Positions 37,101 to 51,300 of a DNA stretch of 64,000 nt are shown in pieces. Location: the NCBI RefSeq assembly GCF_963678635.1, contig NC_087062.1, forward strand, positions 91,117,845-91,181,844. Reading direction: 5' to 3'. The stretch's first letter is position 1, and each line of letters starts with the position of its first letter. The position numbers were made by a program, and so were the translations under genes. Under the pieces are notes generated by a model that ran no database searches, had not been told where the DNA came from, and worked only from the letters and a program-made list of their open reading frames with translations. This DNA comes from Symsagittifera roscoffensis. Lineage: Eukaryota > Xenacoelomorpha > Acoela > Convolutidae.

Positions 37101-40100
37101 TAATGTTTCAAAAAAAATGAGTTCCTTCTTTTTTTAAAATAAAATATCTTGTAATACAATGTATTCATTGTATCGCAAAGTGTTGCGAAACTCAGCTTCG
37201 CTTCTGTGTTCAAACTGTTTATATGAAGCAATTTGTTTGTTCATTTTTTATTGATTTCGATATCATCAAGTGGGTTAGCTTTTTAATATTATTTTTCCAC
37301 CTACAGATGGTGAACGAAAAGGACGGCTTTCCATATAATGAACGGACTGATTGATGGAAAGCCAATCAAAATCGAGTTGTGATAAAAAAAAATGGAGTTA
37401 TAGCCAGCAGCTGACAGAAAAAAACTAAGATAGAACATCCATAGCATTACAAAATAATGAGATAATGCAAATGTGGTGATAAGTGTTTCGAACATGCCAG
37501 AACCCAGGCACTAACTGTTAATTACAGCTCCTGAGGATTATCGTAGCAAAAAGCCACCAAGCGCGTAGCTTGCCAACCTTAGGCTTTAGGAAAGAATATT
37601 TTTGCAGTATGTCAATTTTCTGCATAAAGCGTTCAGCGAATAGGAACTTCTTACGGTTTTCTACGATTCTGATTGGGCGACAAGAATAGTCACCAAGGAC
37701 ATATTTTTAAAATGACTGGCCAAAGAAACACGCAAAATTAGTTTGAAATTAAATTGTCCTCAATATTTTTTGGTAGTAGTTCCTGTTTGATAAAAACAGG
37801 TATTATGAAAATGGATGGGATTTTTTTTGAAAGGCTTTGGAAAATCTTTTCTTCTTTCAAAGGTTTAGTTTTTCTCAAAAACTAATCTACCCGATTTTCA
37901 AAAAAGTTGGACCAATGGGAATATCTTTTTACCTTACCCCACTTTCTACAGGCTTCAAAAAAATGTGTGGGAGGAATTTTTGACCCATATTTTTGGTTTT
38001 GATACATTTTTCTCGAAAACTACCCTGGTTTTAATGGATTTTGGTTTCAATGGACAGAACAGCTTGTGGAAAGCTCCCCTGCATTAGCGGCTACGGCCAA
38101 ATTTTCTTACACAAAAAGTTTTTGTTTCAATGGAAAACACGGGTTGTGGGAAACTTCCAGATTTTAGCGGCTTAGCCAATTTTTTTTACGAGAAAAATGA
38201 TGACCCTCGGAAAAGTCATGCTTGTGACTTTTCGACCGTTTTTTCGAACTGTGTTTTCTCGGAAACTGCCCTCCCATATCTGAGATTTTGGTTTCAATGA
38301 GTAGATAGGGTTGTGGGAAGCTCTTGGGCATGAGCGGCTACGCTCAGTTTTTTTAAGCAAAAAAAGTTAGGCCTTGGAAAAACCAAATTATTATTTTTTT
38401 ACTGTTTTTTGCAATTTTTTCTAAACTTGTTTCGAAAATTTTGAAATTACCCATTTCATCTCGCATAAGTGCAACAAATACAAAAATTATCAAACAGGTA
38501 CCTCCAGCTTTAGCTGGGCCCCTAATATGATTGACAGTTTTCTTTAAAAAAAGCTACTATAATAGACAGGCCCCGAATAGACAATTACACTAATTTTGCA
38601 TGTAATAATTTGAAATCTACAATTTGAATGTTTAATGTATTTGAAATAGCGCGAAGCATAATGAGTTATAAAAAATTTTGAATTGGAATTGTTATAATGA
38701 TAATCTTTTTTTGAAGCAAAATGCTCGTTCAAAATTATTTCCTGATTTGAAAACCGTTAGTTGGGTGAACTTATTTTTACTCAAAGTTCAAATTTCCTGA
38801 ATGATCACCTGCCTCTCAATTAACACTTTGCGAGCTGTATGCGTAGTTTCAGCAAGGCACCTGGGTAATTTTTAGGGACTCGTGTATCCTAGTAGTACTA
38901 AATGATCAAATTATTGCCTCGGTGATGCCTATTAAAGCATCAAGTACGTTATTGCAGCAGGCATGTTTGAGAAAACTTGAAAATGATTGAACGGCGCTTG
39001 TTGATTTAGGTAACAGTTTTTTCGTTGGGTCCCTGATTAATTCATGTATGAAAGATGGGTCCCGCAGAGTCCCGAAGGCTTTTCTCGAGGGGTTGTTGAC
39101 CACATGTTGTCGACCGCATTGTTGTCGATCACATTGTTTTTTTTAGGCCGACCACATTGATTTTCCAAGCTCTCTGAAATCAATATCAAGACCCTATTTT
39201 GACCAATTTTTCTGCGCCACACTTCAAAAGCATTTTAAGGCAATTTGAAAAGTTGAAATCGAAAAATCACGGCTTTATAAGCGCGCTCCCCCCTAAAAAT
39301 GAGGTATATGGTGGCGCTTAAGACGCCTTTAAAATTTTAGGGGCGGTGGGCTAAAATTTGATTCAAATAGTAAAATAGAATCAAAGGGTATACCGGTACG
39401 ATCATGATAGTCAGGTCCCGTGAAAAAGCAAATTTGAAAGAAAAAACCCACCGTTTCATGCCTGAATATCTGTCGTATAGCTGTTTTTCCGTGATTGACT
39501 TCATTAAAACAGAATAAATTTGAACAAAAATTGAAATAACGAGTTTATTAGATATATTCAAATACGCTTGTTCTAATTGTAGTTTTGGGGGATTGTATCT
39601 CTAGGTTCGTTCTCTATTTTTTAACGACACGGCATAGTGGTCACTTGGATAGTAAATTCAGCGGGGCGACCGAGATTCATTACTATCTACAATCCCGAAA
39701 GGGTTAAGTTGGTGGCAACTATTCTGTATTGTATTATGTTGCTTGCCCCCTTCTTGTGTACTGCTCTTCAGGCTGTTTATACAATCGCAAGAACTTCAGG
39801 CTGTATATACAAGCTCGATACAACCGCAAGAATTTCCAATAGTATTTAATTTCGGATAAATATACGTCCAATTACAGATATAATCTGAGTGGCCAGATTA
39901 TATCCTAATAATCAAATCAAAAAGGAAAGGGCCCACGAGTTATTAGCCTAATTGTCTATTACAGTTTGACTTCCAACTGACTCCACCAAACGGTTCTATC
40001 TCTCTGTAGAGAATTCTAACTAACGAATGCACAGTATTTCCACACAAACACTCAGTTTGGCCTGCTAAAATTAATAGTGTCTCTACGGATCATTATTCCT

Positions 40101-43100
40101 TTAAAGTAATTTAACTAATGTTTTTGTTAGCTTCAAAAATCACTGTTTTCACTCTGATGAGAACCAGCTATCTACTGTTTCTGCTTTAATTGTTCTCTTA
40201 ATCCGAGAACCAACTATTCGACTCACTAGCATTAATTGTTCTCACTAGTTAACTGAGAACCAACTATACTCTATCTCTTTAAGGCTTTCCGGTACCCTCC
40301 AATTCCTTATTTTTTTACTTAGTTTTAGTTAAGTCACGCCATTCCCTATCAGTCCTGGCATCCGCTTAAATTGCTCGGCCGCACATGTTTAATGACTATA
40401 TCCCTGCCCCTGTCAACACTGCCACATGGCATGTTGGGTTTCTTTTATCAATCTTTTCACGCCTATTAGAAACCCGGTATGCGGTATGTGTCACAATTTG
40501 ATCAAGCAAACAAATGAACGATTCTAATCAACTAAAACCTGACCTCCTTGAACTTCAGGCCTCGAAATTAACTCAACCTTTAAACCATGCTATGTTTAGT
40601 CAGTGATCTTCCCAAGGTCTTGATTTAATTATCCCGTTTACATTGCGACCTCCCGGGGGTATGGGGAGACCCCTTTTTATGGGTAGCTAATTTATTTCAA
40701 GCATCTACACTTTCAATGTGTTATCTATTCCAATCCCGACTTTTTAGCTATCAGGGTAACGTAGTTCGTCTATTAGATGTCAAATTGAGCCAGAAAGTCA
40801 CCTACGGGGAGCCAACTAAATTCTCTGTCCATTCATACTATTTAAGAGACTAAATTCTTATGCCGCGGTCCTACTACTATCAATTTCCTCTGGGACTACT
40901 TTTCTTAAGTCTAGTTGAATTGCTATTGATTGATCATTCGCCAAGCTAAGCTGAAGCCAATGCTTACCAATTCCACTTCGAATTAGCCCTACTACTCCAA
41001 TGTTGCAATGCAAAAGCTATATCGCCATCAGCTTCTGCTTCAGTTCGCAACATATCAGTTTCCTCGCAATTATTGGTAAGGTGACCGGTTCATATCTCCA
41101 GTGGTTGGGCTGGTGAATACGCCACTTTCGGGCGGTAATCTCGGGGTTTTCTATGCAACTTTGCAGTCAAAACGCCAAAAGGTCAACTTAAGGTCACCCG
41201 GGGGTCAAACTTCCTTATTTGGGTTCAGAAGCCTATGGGGGGCCTAACTACCAAGTTCCATCCATATCCCATTATTACTTCTTAAGTTATCCCATTTCTA
41301 AGGTCCATTATTAGTTTTCCCTGGAATTGGCTATTAACAGCGGAAGGAGCCGCCGGAGGGGGTTGGCTCACCAAGGGTCTTTTTTGGGGTTCGTATCTTG
41401 TGTCTATTGCCGCAAGAAAATCAGTATGCCATCGCTCATTAATTTGTGTAACTTGCCTATTTCCGGTCGTAGGGGGTGTTTGTTTAAGTGCTAATAGCTT
41501 CCGAACCGACCGTTTGAAATGAATCAAATTATCACACAAGATGTATCTTGCCACTACCTATCATCCCTCCAAGTTTCAGCTCCCTGCGTTCATTGGAGGC
41601 CGAGAGGCGACTTCCGCAAGTTAGGGGTGGGTTTGTTTAGTTAGGGCATAAAACCGGAAGTGGGCGTCCTAGGGGTCTGGATTTATAAACTTAAGCTTCC
41701 CTCAACTGGACATACAACATACTTAAATTTGCCGCTAGTTTCCGAGTTCTGATATGGCCATATACACTCCCGGGAACCGTTATCACTTGCCCCCAAGGGT
41801 ATGAGAGGTCCCGTTTTTCGTATGCCTGGGTCAAATCATCTCTAGTACCGCTCCTCTGAAATTCATAACACTAGCTTCCTTAGTTCCTATTAGGGGGGGA
41901 TTCGCCGATTTTGTCATTTTTTTTTACAAAGGAGGGACGATATCTTCGATGATTGAGCTATTTTGAGCTTGACCATTTGTTTGCTGTACTACTTAATTAA
42001 TGACTAATCGATTTTACGCTCAGCTTAATCCAAAGGTTATACATTCTAAGTTCATTTCTTGTTTTGCCGAAAGTGTATTAGGATCATCAATACTACACTA
42101 ATGAACAATCGATAGTTTTTTTAACGAGAAAAGCTGATTATCAGAAGTAATATACCTAATTGGAGGGCTTGTATCTGCGAAATTACTGAAGTGAAACGCG
42201 GCGAGGAAAATTAAAATTCATGCAGTGGAATGTGCTAACCTTTTTTCATTAAGGACACGCCTATATTTGCGGGAGCCGGCAGTGGTGGATTTAGGGAGGA
42301 GTGCGGACGTCCCCTCTCAGGGATTCGACCCCTTGCCGACCCAAAGTGTCCCCCTTTGTACTATTTTGAGATATCCATTTTTTGTGACAAACCCTAAAAA
42401 TTTTTTTAAGGCGCCTCGGGCGCCCATATATACTAATTTTGAGGGAGAGCGCGCGCCGAAAAGCGCTACTTTTTGGTCAAAATTTTCCAAAAAGTGCTTA
42501 AAAACGCCTTTTTCAGTGCCCAAAATCGCCCTGTTTTTTCAAAGTTTTGCCTGCGGCGCAGAAAACAGGCTCTTTTTAGTATTTTAGGAGAGCTTGGAAA
42601 ACCAATTTGGTCGACCTAAAAAAAAGGTCGATAAAATTTTCCACATTTTTTTGAAAATCCGCCCCTCGAGAAAATTCTAGTTCCGCCCCTGGGAGCCGGT
42701 ACAATTTGCATTAGCCGGTACGATAGAGTCCCCGCTAAAAACCAAGTGTGTGAGAGTGGTCTCATAACACAAAAATTGGTACTACTATGATAGAGTAGTC
42801 CCTTGAAAAAGCAACTATGATAGACAGGTCCCGCATGCATTTCGCATTATAATTTTGAGAACTAATTTGTGTATAAATTATTCATTTCAAAAATTTTGCA
42901 AATTATGTTCAGTCAGAAACTTTTCAGATTGAAAATTGTTATTAATTCATTGTCTATATCAAGAAATTTGCTCGCTTCTGTTTATTTTTCAGTTTAACAT
43001 AATTGGGTTACCTTATTTGTCATCAAAACTCAATTTTGGCGTTTTTTTTTAAATTTTCCTCCTTAAAATGGCGAGCGGGTAAATTTTAAGCGGTAACAAA

Positions 43101-43326
43101 ACATATAATTTGAAAATATTACCCAGACTCATGTCCAGACTTTCGCGACAAAATTTTGGCATGTCGTCCAGACAAATACGGAAGAATACGAGCAATTTAA
43201 TTGCGGTGAAAAAACTGGTGGAAAAAAGCTTAGTGTAATCATGTATGATTACTTTCCGAATACTGCCATGAAGTAAAAATAAGAATTGGAATTCTATAAA
43301 GTTGGAGATGCGGGGCATCGATCCCC

Positions 43327-43359
<33 letters not shown>

Positions 43360-46300
43360 TTTGAGCCACATCCCCTTGGAAGAACGTCATGGTGTTACTA
43401 ATAAATATTGTTACAGTTGCTCAATCACTTAAGAGTAATACCAGAACGCAACGTTATCGAACGACCAAACATTACTAACGTTGAGGCAAATGTGATCAAA
43501 TCTTTGAAAATTGGTGCCAGGTAAATAAAACGACAAGACAGTAAAGACGACAAATGATAGTTAAATATAAACATCAAACTTGAGTTGTTGGAATTTAAAA
43601 GATTGTCTCAGAAAGACAAAAATACAATTTGAGAATTTTTAAGAATTTTGTTGCGTCATTTCTAAGTCCCACCCACCGGTACTACTATGATCTATGATCT
43701 GGGACCTTGCCAAAAGGTACCAGTATCTCTTAACTTTGGTACCGCACGATGCTAGTACATTTACTAGTACCGGTACCATGCCAACTCTAATGTTGAGTCA
43801 GAAACTTCTCGGATTAAAAATTGGGGTCTTATGCGTTAAACGGCCCAAAAATCAAAATCTTCAACGTATTTACAGTTTAACAACCATATTTGGGTTAACT
43901 TACTTGTCATTAAAACTCAATTTTTGCGTTTTGGCGTTTTTTTTATATTCCACCTGTAAATGGTGAGAGGTTTTACGAAGTAACAAAACATAAAGTTTGT
44001 TTGAAAATATTCTGCGACATCTTTGTAAATGGCGAAACCATAATTGTGAAACGATTTGAGAGCTCTAGGTGTCTTATTCTCAAAGGGTGCCGGACATCAA
44101 GCCGACGGGACTTGAAGCCGAATCGTATAAATAGGGACTTCAAGCCGAACATTTTGTCCAAAAGTTATAAATTATGATTAATTTGAAAACTGTGATCAAG
44201 TTAACATCCCCCCCCCCCAAATTAGACCAAGTTAAGATCCTCCACCCCAGCGCTAAATTTAAATTAAATTTATTAAGCGCTGCAGGTAAAATGCTCGATT
44301 ATGATTGGCTGAAAATTCCCAACTTAGAACCAATTTAACATCCTCCCACCTAAACGTGTTTAGGGGGGAGGATGTTAACTTGGTCCGAAAACTGTTTTGA
44401 AGAATTTCTCAATTTCATCAGCTTGCTTAACAAGTTACTGGCTTATTTAATTATTTTTGAGCCTCTCATTGATGTTTAGGAATATGAAAAAATCAAAACA
44501 TTGTTGATGGGGTTTTTCATGTGTATAATTTATGCATTAGAAAATCCGGGTGATCTAACCATCTGATGCCACTAACTATCTGATTAAGTGGTGCATTGTC
44601 ATGAAGAACGCTTATGATGAACTAAACTTGCCTATTTTTTTTTTTCAAAATAAATTTTTTAATGATAAAAATTTAGCGTTTTCAGGTGCTTGTAATGTTT
44701 AAATTTCGGCTTGAAGTCCCCTTAGCTTGAAGTCCCGTCGGCTTGTTGTTCTAGACCCATTTGTTATGAAACTTGAATTTGTTTGAAAATATTCTACGAC
44801 AACTTTCTGAAAGGCGAACTTATAACTCTTAAAGGATTTGAGAACTCAAAGTGGTGACCGCTCGACTAGCCTAAAGCTCGGGTCTTTTTACTTATTCTGC
44901 CCAAAAATCAACATTTCATATCTTGAACTGAAACTATTTTGCTTCAATTTGATTGGCCACAATTAAAACGATCGCATTTGTATTAACAAAACGAATCAGT
45001 GCAATCAGTGTTTTGCTCTTTGCATTTATACATTGACTGCTACAAAATTGCGTAATTTGGAAATTCTGGCGGAATAAGTAAAAAGACCCTAAAGCTCGAC
45101 TAGCATAAAAGTTTGAAAACATGAAAATGTATCGAATAGCATAAAGTTGATAGCTTTATTTCTCAGACATACAAATCAACAATCATAATCTGTTCAAATT
45201 GAACTTAATTTGCATTTCTGAGAAAAAGAAAATTGAGCAAATGAGAAATTAAGCAATCAACTTGCAAATTAAATGGATCAACTTAACAATCATACGGCCA
45301 CCCCTCCCCATAACATAAAACCATCCCCACCCGAACAATTCCTACCCAAAAAAGGGTTTGAACTTTGAATAAAGCTTATTTAATGTATTTTTTATAGGGG
45401 CGGATTAAAAAACGTCTTGGGGGGTAGGATGTTAACTTGGTCAAATTTAATTATAGAGTTCGTTCGAAAAGCATATTTTATACAGAAATAATTTTCAAAA
45501 TTACTATTTGGCTAAGAGGGATATTTTACGGTACGTCACTTGGGGAGGGATGGGGGTGGCTGGGTTTAAAACTATCGGATCAACCGTACAATTTCCCCCT
45601 AAGTGACCTACCGTAGAATTATCTCCCCAAGCATGTTTTAATTCTGAAATTTAATTCCGCGTAAAATATTCATTTCAAACAGGCGCGCAGAATATACGAC
45701 ATGAGAAAACTTTTTATATGGAACAGCTATTTTATACTGTTATTTACTTAAAATATTAATCATTATTTTATTTTGTATCGATAAACTTTTTTGATCAATA
45801 AGATCAATTTATTTTGCCCTGAAAGTTAATATCTGAGAAAGATTTAGGGGGGAAATTGTACTGTTGATCCAAACTATCATACGCTTGGGTTGGGAATGTT
45901 TAAAACAAGGCAAAAAAGCATGTTTTAAAACCGAAAAGAAAAACTTTTTTATTTTAAAACTTTTAAAAATTAGCATTGTCTGGGAGTCGAACCGCTGCGA
46001 TAGGGGTATGAGCCGCCGTCCTGTATTGTGCCGGCTCGATCTCTACAATGCTGCACCGGATCATCTTAACAATTTTGAAGCAAAAAGAAGAGATGATTAT
46101 CTGACTCCCGTTTTTCTTGCCGCATATCTATTAGATCATCGGTATGAGGGCAGAAAGTTACTGAACAAACTGTAAAAAAAAACAATAAAATAACATGATT
46201 TTTTCAATAAAAAACATTTTTTTTTCCAACCCTGTGCTTAACCGTTGATTTATTTCTTTACAGGGGGTTATTCGTTACTAGGTACCCGAGTGATGATATA

Positions 46301-48269
46301 TTTAAAGAGATCCTGGAATTTTATGGTTGATCCAAATTATGTGTATAATGGCTTAGCTTTGCTGGTATTTGTTTCACTTGCGAGAGCAAGGGACTTGTTT
46401 GATTTTTCTGTTTGGATTTTTATGCTAGTCGATACATTTTTCAATTTTGAAACTTTTATGCTAGTCGAGCTTAATGCTAGTCGATACACCGCCCTCTTAT
46501 TGTCTTGTCTTATTCTCAAGGGAGCTGGTTCATTGGAGGCCGAGAGGCGACTTCCGCAAGTTAGGGGTGGGTTTGTTTAGTTAGGGCATAAAACCGGAAG
46601 TGGGCGTCCTAGGGGTCTGGATTTATAAACTTAAGCTTCCCTCAACTGGACATACAACATACTTAAATTTGCCGCTAGTTTCCGAGTTCTGATATGGCCA
46701 TATACACTCCCGGGAACCGTTATCACTTGCCCCCAAGGGTATGAGAGGTCCCGTTTTTCGTATGCCTGGGTCAAATCATCTCTAGTACCGCTCCTCTGAA
46801 ATTCATAACACTAGCTTCCTTAGTTCCTATTAGGGGGGGATTCGCCGATTTTGTCATTTTTTTTTACAAAGGAGGGACGATATCTTCGATGATTGAGCTA
46901 TTTTGAGCTTGACCATTTGTTTGCTGTACTACTTAATTAATGACTAATCGATTTTACGCTCAGCTTAATCCAAAGGTTATACATTCTAAGTTCATTTCTT
47001 GTTTTGCCGAAAGTGTATTAGGATCATCAATACTACACTAATGAACAATCGATAGATTTTTTAACGAGAAAAGCTGATTATCAGAAGTAATATACCTAAT
47101 TGGAGGGCTTGTATCTGCGAAATTACTGAAGTGAAACGCGGCGAGGAAAATTAAAATTCATGCAGTGGAATGTGCTAACCTTTTTTCATTAAGGACACGC
47201 CTATATTTGCGGGAGCCGGCAGTGGTGGATTTAGGGAGGAGTGCGGACGTCCCCTCTCAGGGATTCGACCCCTTGCCGACCCAAAGTGTCCCCCTTTGTA
47301 CTATTTTGAGATATCCATTTTTTGTGACAAACCCTAAAAATTTTTTTAAGGCGCCTCGGGCGCCCATATATACTAATTTTGAGGGAGAGCGCGCGCCGAA
47401 AAGCGCTACTTTTTGGTCAAAATTTTCCAAAAAGTGCTTAAAAACGCCTTTTTCAGTGCCCAAAATCGCCCTGTTTTTTCAAAGTTTTGCCTGCGGCGCA
47501 GAAAACAGGCTCTTTTTAGTATTTTAGGAGAGCTTGGAAAACCAATTTGGTCGACCTAAAAAAAAAGGTCGATAAAATTTTCCACATTTTTTTGAAAATC
47601 CGCCCCTCGAGAAAATTCTAGTTCCGCCCCTGGGAGCCGGTACAATTTGCATTAGCCGGTACGATAGGGTCCCCGCTAAAAACCAAGTGTGTGAGAGTGG
47701 TCTCATAACACAAAAATTGGTACTACTATGATAGAGTAGTCCCTTGAAAAAGCAACTATGATAGACAGGTCCCGCATGCATTTCGCATTATAATTTTGAG
47801 AACTAATTTGTGTATAAATTATTCATTTCAAAAATTTTGCAAATTCTGTTCAGTCAGAAACTTTTCAGATTGAAAATTGTTATTAATTCATTGTCTATAT
47901 CAAGAAATTTGCTCGCTTCTGTTTATTTTTCAGTTTAACATAATTGGGTTACCTTATTTGTCATCAAAACTCAATTTTGGCGTTTTTTTTCTTAAATTTT
48001 CCTCCTTAAAATGGCGAGCGGGTAAATTTTAAGCGGTAACAAAACATATAATTTGAAAATATTACCCAGACTCATGTCCAGACTTTCGCGACAAAATTTT
48101 GGCATGTCGTCCAGACAAATACGGAAGAATACGAGCAATTTAATTGCGGTGAAAAAACTGGTGGAAAAAAGCTTAGTGTAATCATGTATGATTACTTTCC
48201 GAATACTGCCATGAAGTAAAAATAAGAATTGGAATTCTATAAAGTTGGAGATGCGGGGCATCGATCCCC

Positions 48270-48302
<33 letters not shown>

Positions 48303-51300
48303 TTTGAGCTACATCCCCTTGGAAGAACGTCATGGTGTTACTAATAAATATTGTTACAGTTGCTCAATCACTTAAGAGTAATACCAGAACGCAACGTTAT
48401 CGAACGACCAAACATTACTAACGTTGAGGCAAATGTGATCAAATCTTTGAAAATTGGTGCCAGGTAAATAAAACGACAAGACAGTAAAGACGACAAATGA
48501 TAGTTAAATATAAACATCAAACTTGAGTTGTTGGAATTTAAAAGATTGTCTCAGAAAGACAAAAATACAATTTGAGAATTTTTAAGAATTTTGTTGCGTC
48601 ATTTCTAAGTCCCACCCACCGGAACTACTATGATCTATGATCTGGGACCTTGCCAAAAGGTACCAGTATCTCTTAACTTTGGTACCGCACGATGCTAGTA
48701 CATTTACTAGTACCGGTACCATGCCAACTCTAATGTTGAGTCAGAAACTTCTCGGATTAAAAATTGGGGTCTTATGCGTTAAACGGCCCAAAAATCAAAA
48801 TCTTCAACGTATTTACAGTTTAACAACCATATTTGGGTTAACTTACTTGTCATTAAAACTCAATTTTTGCGTTTTGGCGTTTTTTTTATATTCCACCTGT
48901 AAATGGTGAGAGGTTTTACGAAGTAACAAAACATAAAGTTTGTTTGAAAATATTCTGCGACATCTTTGTAAATGGCGAAACCATAATTGTGAAACGATTT
49001 GAGAGCTCTAGGTGTCTTATTCTCAAAGGGTGCCGGACATCAAGCCGACGGGACTTGAAGCCGAATCGTATAAATAGGGACTTCAAGCCGAACATTTTGT
49101 CCAAAAGTTATAAATTATGATTAATTTGAAAACTGTGATCAAGTTAACATCCCCCCCCCCCCAAATTAGACCAAGTTAAGATCCTCCACCCCAGCGCTAA
49201 ATTTAAATTAAATTTATTAAGCGCTGCAGGTAAAATGCTCGATTATGATTGGCTGAAAATTCCCAACTTAGAACCAATTTAACATCCTCCCACCTAAACG
49301 TGTTTAGGGGGGAGGATGTTAACTTGGTCCGAAAACTGTTTTGAAGAATTTCTCAATTTCATCAGCTTGCTTAACAAGTTACTGGCTTATTTAATTATTT
49401 TTGAGCCTCTCATTGATGTTTAGGAATATGAAAAAATCAAAACATTGTTGATGGGGTTTTTCATGTGTATAATTTATGCATTAGAAAATCCGGGTGATCT
49501 AACCATCTGATGCCACTAACTATCTGATTAAGTGGTGCATTGTCATGAAGAACGCTTATGATGAACTAAACTTGCCTATTCTTTTTTTATAAATAAATTT
49601 TTTAATGATAAAAATTTAGCGTTTTCAGGTGCTTGTAATGTTTAAATTTCGGCTTGAAGTCCCCTTAGCTTGAAGTCCCGTCGGCTTGTTGTTCTAGACC
49701 CATTTGTTATGAAACTTGAATTTGTTTGAAAATATTCTACGACAACTTTCTGAAAGGCGAACTTATAACTCTTAAAGGATTTGAGAACTCAAAGTGGTGA
49801 CCGCTCGACTAGCCTAAAGCTCGGGTCTTTTTACTTATTCTGCCCAAAAATCAACATTTCATATCTTGAACTGAAACTATTTTGCTTCAATTTGATTGGC
49901 CACAATTAAAACGATCGCATTTGTATTAACAAAACGAATCAGTGCAATCAGTGTTTTGCTCTTTGCATTTATACATTGACTGCTACAAAATTGCGTAATT
50001 TGGAAATTCTGGCGGAATAAGTAAAAAGACCCTAAAGCTCGACTAGCATAAAAGTTTGAAAACATGAAAATGTATCGAATAGCATAAAGTTGATAGCTTT
50101 ATTTCTCAGACATACAAATCAACAATCATAATCTGTTCAAATTGAACTTAATTTGCATTTCTGAGAAAAAGAAAATTGAGCAAATGAGAAATTAAGCAAT
50201 CAACTTGCAAATTAAATGGATCAACTTAACAATCATACGGCCACCCCTCCCCATAACATAAAACCATCCCCACCCGAACAATTCCTACCCAAAAAAGGGT
50301 TTGAACTTTGAATAAAGCTTATTTAATGTATTTTTTATAGGGGCGGATTAAAAAACGTCTTGGGGGGTAGGATGTTAACTTGGTCAAATTTAATTATAGA
50401 GTTCGTTCGAAAAGCATATTTTATACAGAAATAATTTTCAAAATTACTATTTGGCTAAGAGGGATATTTTACGGTACGTCACTTGGGGAGGGATGGGGGT
50501 GGCTGGGTTTAAAACTATCGGATCAACCGTACAATTTCCCCCTAAGTGACCTACCGTAGAATTATCTCCCCAAGCATGTTTTAATTCTGAAATTTAATTC
50601 CGCGTAAAATATTCATTTCAAACAGGCGCGCAGAATATACGACATGAGAAAACTTTTTATATGGAACAGCTATTTTATACTGTTATTTACTTAAAATATT
50701 AATCATTATTTTATTTTGTATCGATAAACTTTTTTGATCAATAAGATCAATTTATTTTGCCCTGAAAGTTAATATCTGAGAAAGATTTAGGGGGGAAATT
50801 GTACTGTTGATCCAAACTATCATACGCTTGGGTTGGGAATGTTTAAAACAAGGCAAAAAAGCATGTTTTAAAACCGAAAAGAAAAACTTTTTTATTTTAA
50901 AACTTTTAAAAATTAGCATTGTCTGGGAGTCGAACCGCTGCGATAGGGGTATGAGCCGCCGTCCTGTATTGTGCCGGCTCGATCTCTACAATGCTGCACC
51001 GGATCATCTTAACAATTTTGAAGCAAAAAGAAGAGATGATTATCTGACTCCCGTTTTTCTTGCCGCATATCTATTAGATCATCGGTATGAGGGCAGAAAG
51101 TTACTGAACAAACTGTAAAAAAAAACAATAAAATAACATGATTTTTTCAATAAAAAACATTTTTTTTTCCAACCCTGTGCTTAACCGTTGATTTATTTCT
51201 TTACAGGGGGTTATTCGTTACTAGGTACCCGAGTGATGATATATTTAAAGAGATCCTGGAATTTTATGGTTGATCCAAATTATGTGTATAATGGCTTAGC

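Larger units (their letters stand above)
44862..46484. mobile_element. hAT-like element with ~70-bp inverted ends (duplicate 1)
   Basis: The left end (from TCGACTAGCC) and right end (to GCTAGTCGA) are inverted copies for about 70 bp once MITE A is removed. Each end repeats GCTAGTCGA-type motifs two or three times, as in hAT subterminal regions. A short flanking ACCGC occurs on both sides, but a clean 8-bp duplication is not visible. It contains a hAT transposase fragment and MITE B. Confidence 0.7.
42778..46527. mobile_element. Family D hAT element with nested insertions (duplicate 1, right end cut)
   Basis: Left end GGTACTACTATGATAGAGTA followed by the family-D subterminal phrase CAACTATGATAGACAGGTCC. 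The right-hand family-D phrase GTCTTATTCTCAAGGGAG lies at 46,505 and is cut at the duplication junction. A second D-like left end (GGTACTACTATGATC, 43,678) and two copies of the D right-half phrase (about 43,997-44,087 and 44,780-44,860) show repeated insertion of D elements into each other. Holds the tRNA-Ala gene and elements A, B, H and I. Confidence 0.7.

Noticed and set aside
41282-41554. 90-codon minus-strand frame with Pro-rich end
   Set aside because: Not recognised and flanked by stops on both sides; mentioned under the unidentified segment but not called a gene.
42225-43390. Frames of 113-120 codons repeated at 47,165-48,333
   Set aside because: They cross MITE ends and a tRNA gene and are duplicated only because the region is; no protein family match.
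46245-46580. 111-codon frame over the right end of the hAT-like element
   Set aside because: It consists of terminal repeat sequence and reads through the duplication junction.
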